Positions 27,094-41,424 are shown, numbered from the stretch's first letter. The stretch: 64,000 bases of DNA from Methylovirgula sp. (GCF_037200945.1 NZ_JBBCGP010000001.1:124001-188000); one strand, 5' to 3'. Notes: generated by a model from the sequence alone, not told the origin. Numbers and translations: made by a program.

Positions 27094-28586
27094 GTGATCC
27101 TGAGCTGATCGTATCTGGCACAATCGGCGGCAGGCGCATGCCGCAACCTAAGCGCCTCCGGGGTAAGGATGATGGGCGAGGGACCGGGATCGCGGCGCCG
27201 CGCGAGGATATTGAGGATGACGTCAGCGCTATAAACACCCTCGGCCAGGGCCTCCGCGCAGGCGGCTTCGACCGCCGGCAAGCCGTCTGTCAGCACAGCC
27301 GCGAGAACTTTGACCATCTGCCGATCGCCATCATTGGACCCGGTGAGCTTGCGCCGGACACGCTCCAGGGCAGCTGGCAGCACCCAGTCCTTGAACGGGG
27401 CGCCATTGCGCAAGGCGCCGGGCTTGCGGGCGAGGATCGGGACATAATGCCAGGGATCGTAGATCGTCTCGCCGCGCCCATAGCAGCGCGCGTGTTCTGC
27501 AACGACGCGGCCCTCCTGACGGATCACGACCCGGTCGGCGTAGGCGAAGATCTCGACGGGCCGCCCGATGGCCGCGGCATTGACCGAGTATTTATTGTTG
27601 TCGAAGCGGACCAGGCAGGTCTTCGACACCGACGCCGGGAGCGCGTGGAATCCGTCGAACCGGCCGCGATAAGCAACAAGCTGCGGCCGCTCCTCTTCGA
27701 ACATCTCCCAGATCGTACGCTCGGGACGTTCCGGGTGCGGATGCATCTTGGCATAGGCAATGATCTTGTCGGTCAGCCAAGCGTTCAACTCGTCATAGGT
27801 CTTGAACTTCAGCCGTGGCGTGAAGAAGCGCTCACGCACGAGACCAACCTGGTTCTCGACCTGACCCTTCTCCCAGCCGGACGCCGGCGTGCAAGCAACG
27901 GGCTCGACCAGATGATGTGCACACATCTGCAGGAAGCGGCGATTATATTGGCGGTCCTTGCCGAGGAAGATTGTCTCTACCGCCGTCTTCATATTGTCGT
28001 AGATGCCACGCGTGCAGGCACCCTTGAAGAAGGCAAAGGCCCGCTCATGCGCGTCGAACACCATCTCCTGCGTCTCACGCGGATAGGCTCGGACGAACAT
28101 CATGCGGCTATGGCAGAGACGGACGTGCGCGACCTTCACGGTCGTCGTCACGCCATTGATCACCACGACATCGTGGCTCCAGTCGAACTGGTAGGCCTCG
28201 CCCGGCGCAAATGACAAAGGCACATAGGCCTCAGCCGTGACGCTTATTTGCTCCCGGCTCCAACTGCGGGCATAGCGCCTGACGGCATCATAGCCACCAT
28301 CATAGCCTTTGGCTTGCAGCTCTTCGAAAAGCCGGATCAACGTCAACCGCTCGCGGGCCGGTTTGCCGACATTCCCCGTAAGCATCAAATCGAGCGCGGC
28401 TTTCCAGCGCCCCAGCTTCGGACGCGGCTGAACCTCCCGCTCATAAGAAAACGATGTCTCTTCCGACCGCAGCACCTTGCGGACGGTGTTGCGAGAGATC
28501 TTCAACTCGCGCGCGATCTCCTTGATCGACTTACCCTTGACTAGATGCTCCCGCCGTATCCGGCCAATCGTCTCCACAACCAGCAT
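27090..28586 (-). CDS. istA: IS21 transposase IstA
   Basis: The 498-residue transposase starts at 28586 (MLVVETIGRIRREHLVKGKS), preceded by GGTGGGGG; a longer start at 28625 adds unsupported residues. It has an N-terminal helix-turn-helix (SIKEIARELKISRNTVRKVL) and an rve catalytic domain (YQFDWSHDVVVING; GWEKGQVENQVGLVRERFF with the Glu). A C-terminal Mu-transposase-like domain follows. The ORF is uninterrupted and coupled to istB. Confidence 0.95.
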   Translation of the reverse strand: MLVVETIGRIRREHLVKGKSIKEIARELKISRNTVRKVLRSEETSFSYEREVQPRPKLGRWKAALDLMLTGNVGKPARERLTLIRLFEELQAKGYDGGYDAVRRYARSWSREQISVTAEAYVPLSFAPGEAYQFDWSHDVVVINGVTTTVKVAHVRLCHSRMMFVRAYPRETQEMVFDAHERAFAFFKGACTRGIYDNMKTAVETIFLGKDRQYNRRFLQMCAHHLVEPVACTPASGWEKGQVENQVGLVRERFFTPRLKFKTYDELNAWLTDKIIAYAKMHPHPERPERTIWEMFEEERPQLVAYRGRFDGFHALPASVSKTCLVRFDNNKYSVNAAAIGRPVEIFAYADRVVIRQEGRVVAEHARCYGRGETIYDPWHYVPILARKPGALRNGAPFKDWVLPAALERVRRKLTGSNDGDRQMVKVLAAVLTDGLPAVEAACAEALAEGVYSADVILNILARRRDPGPSPIILTPEALRLRHAPAADCARYDQLRIT

Positions 28587-28635
28587 CCCCCACCGCCCGC
28601 TCAATCCAAAGCGGGCACACTGCAAACACTTCTCA

Positions 28636-28691
28636 GGGGGTCAATATTCCACGCCGATCCCCCTATCTACGGGGGTCAATATTCCACGCCG
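28636..28691. repeat. Tandem terminal repeats of the IS21 element
   Basis: Two direct copies of a 21-bp block (GGGGGTCAATATTCCACGCC plus G) begin at 28636 and 28671. The left end has a reverse-complement relative at 26245-26265 and a weaker one just inside it. Such repeated transposase sites at each terminus are usual for IS21. Confidence 0.8.
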
Positions 28692-28693
28692 GA

Positions 28694-31600
28694 TCACATA
28701 TTGTCGTTGTTGATTGCGTTCTGTAGCTCGAGCCTGAAGCGGTCTTTATCGCAAGGACGCATCGCCGCGGCGAGTTCAATGCTGATATTGTCGTCGTCGG
28801 GATAGGATACCAGGGTCCCTAGCTGCTCGTCGCCCGACATGTGCGGAAACGCAATCAGGAGGGCATGCTGAGTGCTTATCCATATTTGCTTGTGCTCGTC
28901 CCCCGTTGAAAGAGCCTCTGCGGTGAGTGTTGCGGCTTTCGAGGCAAATTGTATAGCGTTGGAGTCGTCCAGCGCGGCAGTATGATCTTCAAGAGAAAAA
29001 ACGCCGTACCGGAAACTCGTTCCGTCTCGAGTCAAGACATCAGCGGAGAACCTGTGGAGCGCGCCGGCAACTGCTTCCGGCTCAAAGCGGGCCAGCCCGA
29101 CCATAGCCATTTGAAAAAAGGTTTGTTCAGGTCCCGGGCCAGCGGCGCTGGAAACTCTGCTGAAATCGAGAGTACGGTATTTCTGGATGGTTCCGTCAAT
29201 GTTGGATGGTCGTTCTGAACAAGGATCGCAGGGGTCCGAAGCGCAGTAATTTTCGATGAGCCGCCATCCGGGAAATTTGGGTCGATCTCGGGTCAGTTTT
29301 TCAATGAGCTCGTCCGCTTCTTTCGCATCTTCCAATCCACCAGTCGCCCGCATGAGCGCGGCGCGGGTCCATTGGCCAACGTCAGAGACTTCGATCCCCT
29401 TAAGATCATCCATCTCTTTCAAGAGAGCCGCGCGCGTCTCGGTCCAATCGACACGGTTGAAAGCTAGAAGGTTCGGAAGCTCTGTGTAGATGAAGCTGCC
29501 GTTTAGTTGATCCGCAAACTCCCAGTTTCGAAGAGAACGAGCAAAAGGCGCAAGTGGCTTTCCCGCGAGTAGATGGAAAGCAATAGTACTTAAATCGGCA
29601 TAATCACCGCGTTCCTCTCGCCTGAGCTCTTCCAGGATGCTACGCTCGGCCTCAGAGAGCCCAGCAAGGCTCTTTTGGATCAGCGCCTCCTTCTTCTCAA
29701 TCTCAAACGTGTATTGTTCGGATGTGAGACCGAAGCGCGTGACGCGCCGCGTTGGTGAATCAGAGAAAAAGTTCAGCCAACGATGTAGAAAGCTATCTAC
29801 CACAGGCCGGCAAGAAGGTGCCTCTCGGAGTTCTGAGGCAGCCTTCGTTAGCCATGAGAAATTTGGGGCCAGCGCCTGTCTTAGAGAGGTTAACTCAAGC
29901 GCCATCAAAAACGGCGCGGGGCGATTTCGCGCAAGCGCATAAAACTCCGGATAGCAGCCTGAATTGACGTTTTGTAGGCCGACAAATGCCCGAATGAGCG
30001 CGGCTGCCACGTCATCCGACGATTCTGAGTCAAGAACGGCAGCCACGATGGCGGCATGTAAGACGTCTGATGTCTTGTCTAGCGCCGCGATAGGGTCGAG
30101 AATTCGCGAAAGCTCTTCGTCCAGATCGCGCTCGTTTCGCTCAGCCTTTTGCGCCGCACCCCGCAAGGCCAAGCCTAACGCGAGTGGCAGGCCGTCGTCT
30201 TTAAGTCGGTAAAGCGTTGGGTCGCTGCCAAGCGGTTCAAAGAAACGGCCGGCTGAAGCGGCGTCGAATTGCTGATTCCAATCGGAACCTAGCTCATTGT
30301 CGAATCTCATTGGGTCGAAGACTGTGAGATCGTCGATGCACTGCTTCTGTAGGCGCTTAAGAATAAGATCCGCATGTTCTCGCACGCCACGTACGAAGCG
30401 TGCCGGTGAAGGAACGTCGACACCAGGATTTGCCGAACGTAAATGCTCAAACAAAAGTCGGCTGACACTAAGCTCGCTTATTTGTTCGATTTGACGGGTA
30501 CTGAGCAATCGCGACGCGACCGCAAATATGCGCGGGTTCCTGAGAGAGTCAGCAACGGTCTGGGTAAGTTTATTGTAATCGATGCCCAGTGCAGACAAGA
30601 GACCGGTCAATTCGGCTTGCGACCACTCAGGAACTTCAATCGGTTCGACAATACTAATCAGCCGCCGATCCAGACGTTCGCGATAAAAAGCCGTACGGCA
30701 GCTCATCGCGAGCTTGCCTTTTATGTCGCCCAGCAAGCCATTGAGCGTGTCTAGGATTCGGTCCCAAGGAAGATTGCTACGTTCGTTTAGCCCATCGACA
30801 TAAACGAGTAATGTCGGGCGACTCGGGGTGCCTAGGTGTTGCCATCGCTTGAAATATCTACGCCAGCGCGCCTTGACGGTTTCTGTGCCCGACTCGCCTG
30901 TCTGTGCGATGCATTTTAAGACCAGAAGATCTTCAAGAGCGTCCTTTGTTAACGCAGTGGTGAAATCGCCCGGCACCAGAACAAGCGTCAAAACCTTCTC
31001 GGGTTGCGCGAGCCAAGCCTGCGCAAAAAGCCACGACTTGCCCGATCCATCAACTCCCAGAAGGGCAACGATCGCGCTGTCGGGCGCCGCGGAGAGTTTT
31101 TTGGCGCACTCCTCTCGGATCTCGGTCCGGTCCACTGCTCGCGCGATCGTGCTGTCATCTGGAGCAAGAGCCTGTCCAAATACCTGCCGGGCACGATTAG
31201 CGCTCTCGAAGGCGGCCCGAAGCCACCCTTCATTCGCATTTCTTGCATAGGCCGGAGCTAGACTGGGCTCGTGGAGAATGATCTTCAGTTCTTCTGATCT
31301 ATCGGCAAATTGCGGGTGGGCTTCGATAGCAGCGATTGCCGCCCGAATGGTAGAGTCATCCTCGCCTAACTTCTGATTTAGAAATTCAGCCGTTATATTC
31401 GGCGCCAAGGCCAAAAGAGTGGGGAGGCTCGGCAACCCGATGGACGACCAATCGAAAACTAAAACGCCGATGCCCATGTTGCGGCCGACATTTCTCGCGA
31501 GCTGAACATCCTGCGCCGCCACTGGCCCGGTTGAGCAAAGAACCCAAAGGTCCGTTTGACCTTGCTCGTTCGCCGAAATCTCGGCGAGTTTGCTCAGGAA

Positions 31601-31837
31601 CTGGTCTTTTTCAACCTTGCCTTTGTAGAGCTTAGCTTCGAACTTGATTGCTTGATCGCTGAGTGCGGAATCACCGTCGCGTCCGGCTTGGGAGCCGGAC
31701 TTTGCCAAGGTAAAATGCGCCTTGAGAACATCGCTAAGGACGGCTGCGAGCAATCCCTCGAAGCCATTGGGCCCAGATGGTTCAAGCCTGAGGATGAATT
31801 CACGCAGCTTCTCAGTTTCAGCGTCCGCGCGGGGCAT
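28694..31837 (-). CDS. PD-(D/E)xK nuclease-STAND NTPase (Avs-like), C-terminus lost to IS21
   Basis: The 1047 residues visible form a large multidomain protein. Residues 20-130 look like a PD-(D/E)xK nuclease: GRDG (Asp54) then IKFEAKLYKG (Glu67, Lys69). Residues 250-450 are a P-loop NTPase with Walker A GVDGSGKS (261-268), Walker B LLVYVDGLNE (Asp348) and a sensor Arg (AMSCRTAFYRERL). The rest is a long helical region without a clear motif, as expected for a sensor domain. This layout (nuclease effector, STAND ATPase, sensor) fits antiviral STAND proteins. The last codons and stop (28694) come from the IS21 end, so the C-terminus is missing. One base separates it from the upstream lipase stop. 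Confidence 0.82.
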   Translation of the reverse strand: MPRADAETEKLREFILRLEPSGPNGFEGLLAAVLSDVLKAHFTLAKSGSQAGRDGDSALSDQAIKFEAKLYKGKVEKDQFLSKLAEISANEQGQTDLWVLCSTGPVAAQDVQLARNVGRNMGIGVLVFDWSSIGLPSLPTLLALAPNITAEFLNQKLGEDDSTIRAAIAAIEAHPQFADRSEELKIILHEPSLAPAYARNANEGWLRAAFESANRARQVFGQALAPDDSTIARAVDRTEIREECAKKLSAAPDSAIVALLGVDGSGKSWLFAQAWLAQPEKVLTLVLVPGDFTTALTKDALEDLLVLKCIAQTGESGTETVKARWRRYFKRWQHLGTPSRPTLLVYVDGLNERSNLPWDRILDTLNGLLGDIKGKLAMSCRTAFYRERLDRRLISIVEPIEVPEWSQAELTGLLSALGIDYNKLTQTVADSLRNPRIFAVASRLLSTRQIEQISELSVSRLLFEHLRSANPGVDVPSPARFVRGVREHADLILKRLQKQCIDDLTVFDPMRFDNELGSDWNQQFDAASAGRFFEPLGSDPTLYRLKDDGLPLALGLALRGAAQKAERNERDLDEELSRILDPIAALDKTSDVLHAAIVAAVLDSESSDDVAAALIRAFVGLQNVNSGCYPEFYALARNRPAPFLMALELTSLRQALAPNFSWLTKAASELREAPSCRPVVDSFLHRWLNFFSDSPTRRVTRFGLTSEQYTFEIEKKEALIQKSLAGLSEAERSILEELRREERGDYADLSTIAFHLLAGKPLAPFARSLRNWEFADQLNGSFIYTELPNLLAFNRVDWTETRAALLKEMDDLKGIEVSDVGQWTRAALMRATGGLEDAKEADELIEKLTRDRPKFPGWRLIENYCASDPCDPCSERPSNIDGTIQKYRTLDFSRVSSAAGPGPEQTFFQMAMVGLARFEPEAVAGALHRFSADVLTRDGTSFRYGVFSLEDHTAALDDSNAIQFASKAATLTAEALSTGDEHKQIWISTQHALLIAFPHMSGDEQLGTLVSYPDDDNISIELAAAMRPCDKDRFRLELQNAINNDNM

Positions 31838-31838
31838 T

Positions 31839-32741
31839 TTAATGACCCGCGATATAGTGCGGGTCGGGTTGCAAAGGCGCGCAGCTGGGATCGATGGGAA
31901 TTGTGGAATCGATTACGTGCAAATAAGTTTGCATCGAATGCCAGCAAATCAGGTCTGCATGAACTTCGAACCAAGAGTTAATCGGATAGGCCTGATTTAC
32001 GTGCTTGAATTCGAGGCGGTCCGGCAAATGCGGCACGCGATCCCAGAAGTTTGCGATACGCCACGTTTCGATGCCAAGCGCGTTGTAAGACGCAGCAAAT
32101 TCTGCATCGCCGACAAATGGCGATGCAAAAGTGTAGACCCGAGAAATGCGTAGCTGTTGATCGCTTGCATTCTTCGCCACGTATAGCGTCGCTAACGCAG
32201 AACCCAGGCTATGGCCGGTCACTTCTATGGCTATGCGACCCTGAGCTGAGAGCCGCTCCTGACGGCCCTTGGTCACTCGGTCGCCTAACAATTTCCTAGT
32301 GACGGCTGCCGCGACTTGCTGGACAAAACCTTGCCCGAATTCGGTCGTGGGACTGCCGGTGGAATCCAGCACTTCCATGGATCCGAAGATCGTCCCAAAC
32401 CCATCGCCAACCTTGCCGGCAAACCCACCCATTGCTTTGGGAACTATCGCTGTAAAATCATCCCACCATTCAGTCACATTCTCGGTTCCACGAATCGCGA
32501 GTATGAAGGTGTTTGGGTCGGCCTTCCGTTGGACGATGATGCCGTAAAATTGCGGGACGGCCTTACCTTGAGGGGTGAAATCGTTCATCCGCACCCATGC
32601 TGCAAAATCATATTGATCCGGCAAGCCGTCATACGAAGGCGTCCAGTCTGTGGCGGAAGTCGCACGACCGTACATCGTGTATGCGAAGTTGACCAAATTG
32701 CCATATTCGACAGCCGCTTTCGGATCGAACTGGTAAACCAT
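31839..32741 (-). CDS. Class 3 lipase (alpha/beta hydrolase) coupled to the STAND gene
   Basis: The 300-residue protein has the Lipase_3 fold with nucleophile Ser178 in VTGHSLGSALA, a candidate Asp234 in FWDRVPHLP and His268 in CWHSMQTYL. The oxyanion/core strand FILAIRGTENVTEWWDDF is typical of fungal-type class 3 lipases. There is no signal peptide, so it acts in the cytoplasm, possibly on the inner membrane. GGGAGG fixes the start at 32741. Its TAA is one base before the ATG of the nuclease-STAND gene, so they form a tightly coupled operon. A membrane-damaging effector role is inferred. Confidence 0.88.
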   Translation of the reverse strand: MVYQFDPKAAVEYGNLVNFAYTMYGRATSATDWTPSYDGLPDQYDFAAWVRMNDFTPQGKAVPQFYGIIVQRKADPNTFILAIRGTENVTEWWDDFTAIVPKAMGGFAGKVGDGFGTIFGSMEVLDSTGSPTTEFGQGFVQQVAAAVTRKLLGDRVTKGRQERLSAQGRIAIEVTGHSLGSALATLYVAKNASDQQLRISRVYTFASPFVGDAEFAASYNALGIETWRIANFWDRVPHLPDRLEFKHVNQAYPINSWFEVHADLICWHSMQTYLHVIDSTIPIDPSCAPLQPDPHYIAGH

Positions 32742-33526
32742 CGCACCCTCCCGCCAACATTCGTTGTGACGTTGACAACAAAATAAAGCACCGCTTACGC
32801 TTTGAAGACAAGCTGGCGAGAACGAAAGATGGGCTATCGCACGCAAAACAATTTCGACGATGCCGAACGAGACGCCTGGAAAGGACGTCCCTTTCGGGAT
32901 CGATATAATTGGCGTTTTCTCGTGTGGGCCCGTGGTCCTCGCAGCTTTCGCAGCGGGGCGCATGGCGCGTCTCTATTTGTGATCAACGGCGCCGCCGGAG
33001 GTAAAAGGCAAACAAAAGCGAGCTAGCTAGCCGTTCTACGCAGGCCGTTGCCTATGCCACACAATTCGGTTGTTATGAGGACGACAAAAGGATGGCGCCG
33101 GCAGCCGACTGCCAGGATAGGGGCGGCCCCGACAAGTTCGAGCTCGTCTCGAATTTCCCGTCTGAGTCCGGCTAGCTCCCGAAGAGTCCGGCTGACTTCT
33201 GCGTTTATCACCTGCCTTACGGCACTCGCTCGGCCTCGAACAGGCCCCGCCGGCAATCTCCGCCTATGACGCGATCCGGCGCGTTAGCGACTCGGCCAGC
33301 CAAAGGGGTCGAAGAGGCCACCCGCTTCCCACAAGATTCTCATTTCTTTGCGGAAGATCCTCGCCTTTGATTTCCGATTCTCACGATCTGGTTGCTTGCC
33401 CATCTCGAAAGGTGGCTAATTGCCTCTGCTCTAATCCAAAAATGGGGCTAATTGCCTCTGCCGAAGTGCTTATTTGCCTCTCTGGAGTGGTTATTTGCCT
33501 CTCTCCAGATGAGTTACGCGACAATC
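32742..33526. other. Intergenic stretch between the lipase operon and gyrB
   Basis: About 785 bp. It must contain the promoter of the lipase-STAND operon (minus strand). A 65-74-codon plus-strand ORF (32802-33026) has no domain and is not called. The gyrB-proximal end holds four copies of a short TTGCCTCT-containing repeat (separate entry). No tRNA or other gene is recognised. Confidence 0.45.
33414..33504. repeat. Four short direct repeats containing TTGCCTCT
   Basis: The repeats are GGCTAATTGCCTCTG at 33414 and again at 33446, then variants with TTATTTGCCTCTCT near 33470 and 33491. The spacing is 32, about 21 and about 21 bp. They lie just downstream of the gyrB stop, at the right edge of the accessory island. 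No function is evident. Confidence 0.6.
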
Positions 33527-36013
<2,487 letters not shown>

Positions 36014-36234
36014 GCTTTTCTGGCGCTTTCTGGCTTGCGAATTGGGCGGGAGAATCGTGGTTCAATACCACCCCAATTATATAGGGCGAAACGCCGCCAA
36101 ATGCATGTCCCGAAATGCAGTTTTCCCGTCTTTGGCCCTGTTTCAGGGCCCCGCGACGCTCTAGCGCGGCGGCTGTTCTCAGACCCGAAATAAAGCTGAA
36201 AAATTGCCCGGAAATCAGCCCTCATCGCGGGGCC

Positions 36235-36272
36235 GACGAAGCAATCCGACACGGGGGCGGGATTGCTTCGTC
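36235..36272. terminator. Long hairpin downstream of clpB
   Basis: A perfect 13-bp inverted repeat (GACGAAGCAATCC and GGATTGCTTCGTC) has a 12-nt loop. It lies 34 bp past the clpB stop and upstream of gyrB, both on the minus strand. No T-run follows, so it may act as a Rho-independent-like stop, an RNA-stabilising structure or an intergenic repeat. Confidence 0.55.
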
Positions 36273-36305
36273 ATCAGTGCCGCGCCAAGCGCGGGCGAGC
36301 CCGGT

Positions 36306-38924
<2,619 letters not shown>

Positions 38925-38968
38925 TCTCTCCAGACCTCCCAATGGCAAGGCTGTTCATGCGTTCTAGG

Positions 38969-39012
38969 GCATTTTCGAGCGAAGTGGATACCGGTTCGCG
39001 TGAAGAAAATGC
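38969..39012. repeat. 44-bp palindromic intergenic repeat, copy 2
   Basis: The arms GCATTTTC and GAAAATGC flank a self-complementary centre (GAGCGAAGTGGATACCGG, then TTCGCGTGAA). Read on the other strand it aligns over its full length with 7043-7086. It lies 45 bp upstream of the clpB start codon and could form a hairpin in the clpB leader or affect its promoter. Confidence 0.78.
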
Positions 39013-39154
39013 GTCAAGACAAGCATGACGATTCCGCCTCGGCACGGCCGACAACGGACCTTGAGGGGAACTTAGGAAAGTGAATCCACGATTGGTAGAG
39101 GTACCGCACTGACTTTGCGCAAATCGATGCAGCAAAACAGTGCGGCTTCCCCAA

Positions 39155-40126
39155 TTATTCCTCGAGCGACGCCTTGGTCTCCGCCACGTCGAATTCCGAC
39201 TTGGCGCGACGACGGCGACGCGGACGCAGAGCGAAATTGTTCTCCTCAGCCTCGGCCTCCGGCCGCGCGAGAACCTCGGTGCCTACCGATTCGTCACTGA
39301 CCGGAAGTTCCGGCTCAGGCTGGACACGGACAGGCACCGGCGCCGTGATGAAGGCCGGGAGCGCTGCGGCAGTCGCTTCTTCGCTCACATTGCGCGGCTC
39401 ATGCCGCTCAGAGCGCGGGGCGTTGTCATAGCGCGGCGCGCCGTCACCGCGGTATGGCTGCCGGGGACGCCCATTGCCGCCCTCGCGGTTGTCGCGGGGA
39501 CCATTCTGTCCGTTGCGCTCGCCATAAGCAGGACGTTCCTGATTGCGGTCCTGATTATTGCGATCCTGATTCCGGTCTTGATTCCGATCCTGGAAATTGC
39601 GCGGGCCACGTTCGCCACGCGGCTCATATTGCGGCCGCTCTTGATAAGTCGGCTGGGCGTTGTAGTTCGGCTGGCCCTGGCCGTTCGGCACCGTCGGCTG
39701 CGCCACATAGGGTTGCGGCTGCTGCGGAGGCGGCGTGACACTGGGAGCCACTGGCGACGCGAAACGATCCGGAAGCCCGCTGAAGTCGTCCTCGTCCTCG
39801 AGCTCCTCGTTGTCCGTCTCGGTTCCCGGACGATTATAGCCCGCGAATTGCGCCTGCTGCGCCTGTTGGGCGGTGGCGATGATGCGGAAATAATGTTCGG
39901 CGTGCTGCAGATAGCTTTCGGCCATCACGGGGTCGCCGGACGATTGTGCGTCGCGGGCGAGCTGCAGATATTTTTCGCCGATGTGGTGCGCGGTGCCCCT
40001 GATCTTAACGTCGGGACCATTCGACTCATAGGAACGCGATAATGGATTTGGGCCCTTACGATTGCTGCTATTGTTGTTGTTATTGTTCCGGCCGCGCATG
40101 CGCTTGTTATTCTGATTTGGTCTCAT
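39155..40126 (-). CDS. DUF4167 domain-containing protein
   Basis: The 323-residue protein starts MRPNQNNKRMRGRNNNNNNS and carries the DUF4167 domain in residues 25-95 (NPLSRSYESNGPDVKIRGTA; HHIGEKYLQLARDAQSSGDP). A long Gln/Asn/Arg/Pro-rich low-complexity region and a basic C-terminal RRRRRAKSEF segment follow. The low-complexity middle contains repeats of the QDRNQDRN type. The family is almost restricted to Alphaproteobacteria and its role is unknown; the basic, disordered tail suggests RNA binding (inference). It lies downstream of prmC, the usual neighbour. Confidence 0.93.
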   Translation of the reverse strand: MRPNQNNKRMRGRNNNNNNSSNRKGPNPLSRSYESNGPDVKIRGTAHHIGEKYLQLARDAQSSGDPVMAESYLQHAEHYFRIIATAQQAQQAQFAGYNRPGTETDNEELEDEDDFSGLPDRFASPVAPSVTPPPQQPQPYVAQPTVPNGQGQPNYNAQPTYQERPQYEPRGERGPRNFQDRNQDRNQDRNNQDRNQERPAYGERNGQNGPRDNREGGNGRPRQPYRGDGAPRYDNAPRSERHEPRNVSEEATAAALPAFITAPVPVRVQPEPELPVSDESVGTEVLARPEAEAEENNFALRPRRRRRAKSEFDVAETKASLEE

Positions 40127-40536
40127 CGATCATCCTTGGATGTTTCTTATAACCCATCCACTCCGACGCCCGGGAACACCCCGAGTCGGCACGACACCAC
40201 TGGCCCTAAGGCACAAAGGATAGGCTGGCTTCCGTTCTCCAGCTGCTAACGCTAAGCCTCCGGTTTAGCACCGCATGAGGCCGATCCCGCAGCTCTCGGG
40301 ATCTCAGACGTTGGGGACAATCGCCTCAATCGCGCGAGCACTAAAGGCTCTTGAGTGGCGGAAATCATTCCATCCGGATGTCCGGTGTGGGGATCTCGAC
40401 GCTGCCTCAATTAACATTCGCGAAAAGCGATCTTTGCGCCGGAACGTAATCGTTTTCCCCCGCTGCGCCAAGCACTTTTGCAAAAATTTTCCGGGCCTCT
40501 TGCGTATGTTGCCGATATGCAACGTATTTCGATCAG
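40127..40536. other. Intergenic stretch between prmC and DUF4167
   Basis: About 410 bp between two same-direction genes. It probably holds the DUF4167 promoter. I see no gene, no tRNA and no strong hairpin with a T-run. The short ORF on the minus strand (40304-40522) has no support. Confidence 0.4.
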
Positions 40537-41424
40537 TCAGCGTACGAGACGAACCGCAGTCACAACTCGGACATGCCCGCCGAGGTCGCGCAAAAAATCT
40601 CGTGGCTCCAGCATACCGGTAGCACCAAGCAGGTCCGCCACCGATTCAGCCTGAGTCGCCCCAACCTCGAAAGCGACAATCCCGCCCGGCCTGAGAAGTT
40701 GCGGCACGGCCGCTGCCAAAATACGGTAGGCCGCGAGACCGTCAGCACCGCCGTCAAGCGCACCACGCGGATCATGCGCGCGCACCTCCGCCGCGAGGCC
40801 AGCGATCTCCCCTGTCGCTATATAGGGCGGGTTCGAAACAATGGCGTCAAAGGCGCCGCGTAACGAATTCGTCCAGTCGGCGCAAACGACAGCGCTGCGC
40901 CCGGCAAATCCAAGCGCTGCGAGATTGTTGCGCGCCACGCGGCACGCCGGCTCCGAACGATCGACGCCGACGCCGAATGCCGCTGGCAATTGCGACAGCA
41001 GGGCCGCGAGAATGGCCCCGGAACCCACTCCAAGATCGAGCAGGCGCAGCGGCTCGGCGCGTCGCGCTTCCAATGCAACCAATGCCGCATCGACGAGAAT
41101 CTCCGTGTCCGGCCGCGGATCGAGCACTGCCAGCGTGAGTGCGAAATCGAGCCCGTAAAACTCGCGCCGTCCAATAATCCGCGCGACCGGCTCACCGGCT
41201 AGCCGGCGCAGCGCCGCAGCTTCGATCTCACCCGCTGTGGCGCCGATCTGCCGATCCGGCTCGCGCAGCAGATCGAGATGGCCGATCCCGAGCGACGCGC
41301 AGAGAAGCAGTCGGGCATCGAGCGCCGGCGTTTCGATCTTCGCCGCGGCGAATATCTGCGTCAGCAGGCGCTGTGCGTCAGTGCGCGAAAGATCAGGGTC
41401 GAAGCCGATGCCCGACGCGATCAT
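40537..41424 (-). CDS. prmC: Release factor N5-glutamine methyltransferase
   Basis: PrmC methylates the GGQ glutamine of release factors 1 and 2 with S-adenosylmethionine. The 295-residue protein has an N-terminal helical domain and a Rossmann methyltransferase domain with LLDLGVGSGAILAALL and the catalytic NPPY motif (IVSNPPYIATGEI). Its start overlaps the htpG stop by ATGA, so the two are coupled. The usual upstream partner prfA is not here; htpG takes its place. Confidence 0.96.
   Translation of the reverse strand: MIASGIGFDPDLSRTDAQRLLTQIFAAAKIETPALDARLLLCASLGIGHLDLLREPDRQIGATAGEIEAAALRRLAGEPVARIIGRREFYGLDFALTLAVLDPRPDTEILVDAALVALEARRAEPLRLLDLGVGSGAILAALLSQLPAAFGVGVDRSEPACRVARNNLAALGFAGRSAVVCADWTNSLRGAFDAIVSNPPYIATGEIAGLAAEVRAHDPRGALDGGADGLAAYRILAAAVPQLLRPGGIVAFEVGATQAESVADLLGATGMLEPRDFLRDLGGHVRVVTAVRLVR

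Larger units (their letters stand above)
26239..28698 (-). mobile_element. IS21-family insertion sequence, about 2460 bp
   Basis: The element carries istA and istB in the usual overlapping order. The left end begins TGTCAATCGGCG and the reverse complement of the right end begins TGTGATCCGGCG; both then read a GAAxxTTGACCCCC block. Sub-terminal copies of the same block occur inside each end, as in other IS21 members. The flanks differ (CGGG and TATT), so there is no target duplication. The element also sits between half an IS3 and a gene lacking its 3' end, which suggests an adjacent deletion after insertion. Confidence 0.88.

Noticed and set aside
27138..28214. 358-codon plus-strand ORF
   Set aside because: Antisense to istA.
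32802..33026. 74-codon ORF after the lipase promoter region
   Set aside because: No recognisable domain; it lies where the operon promoter is expected.
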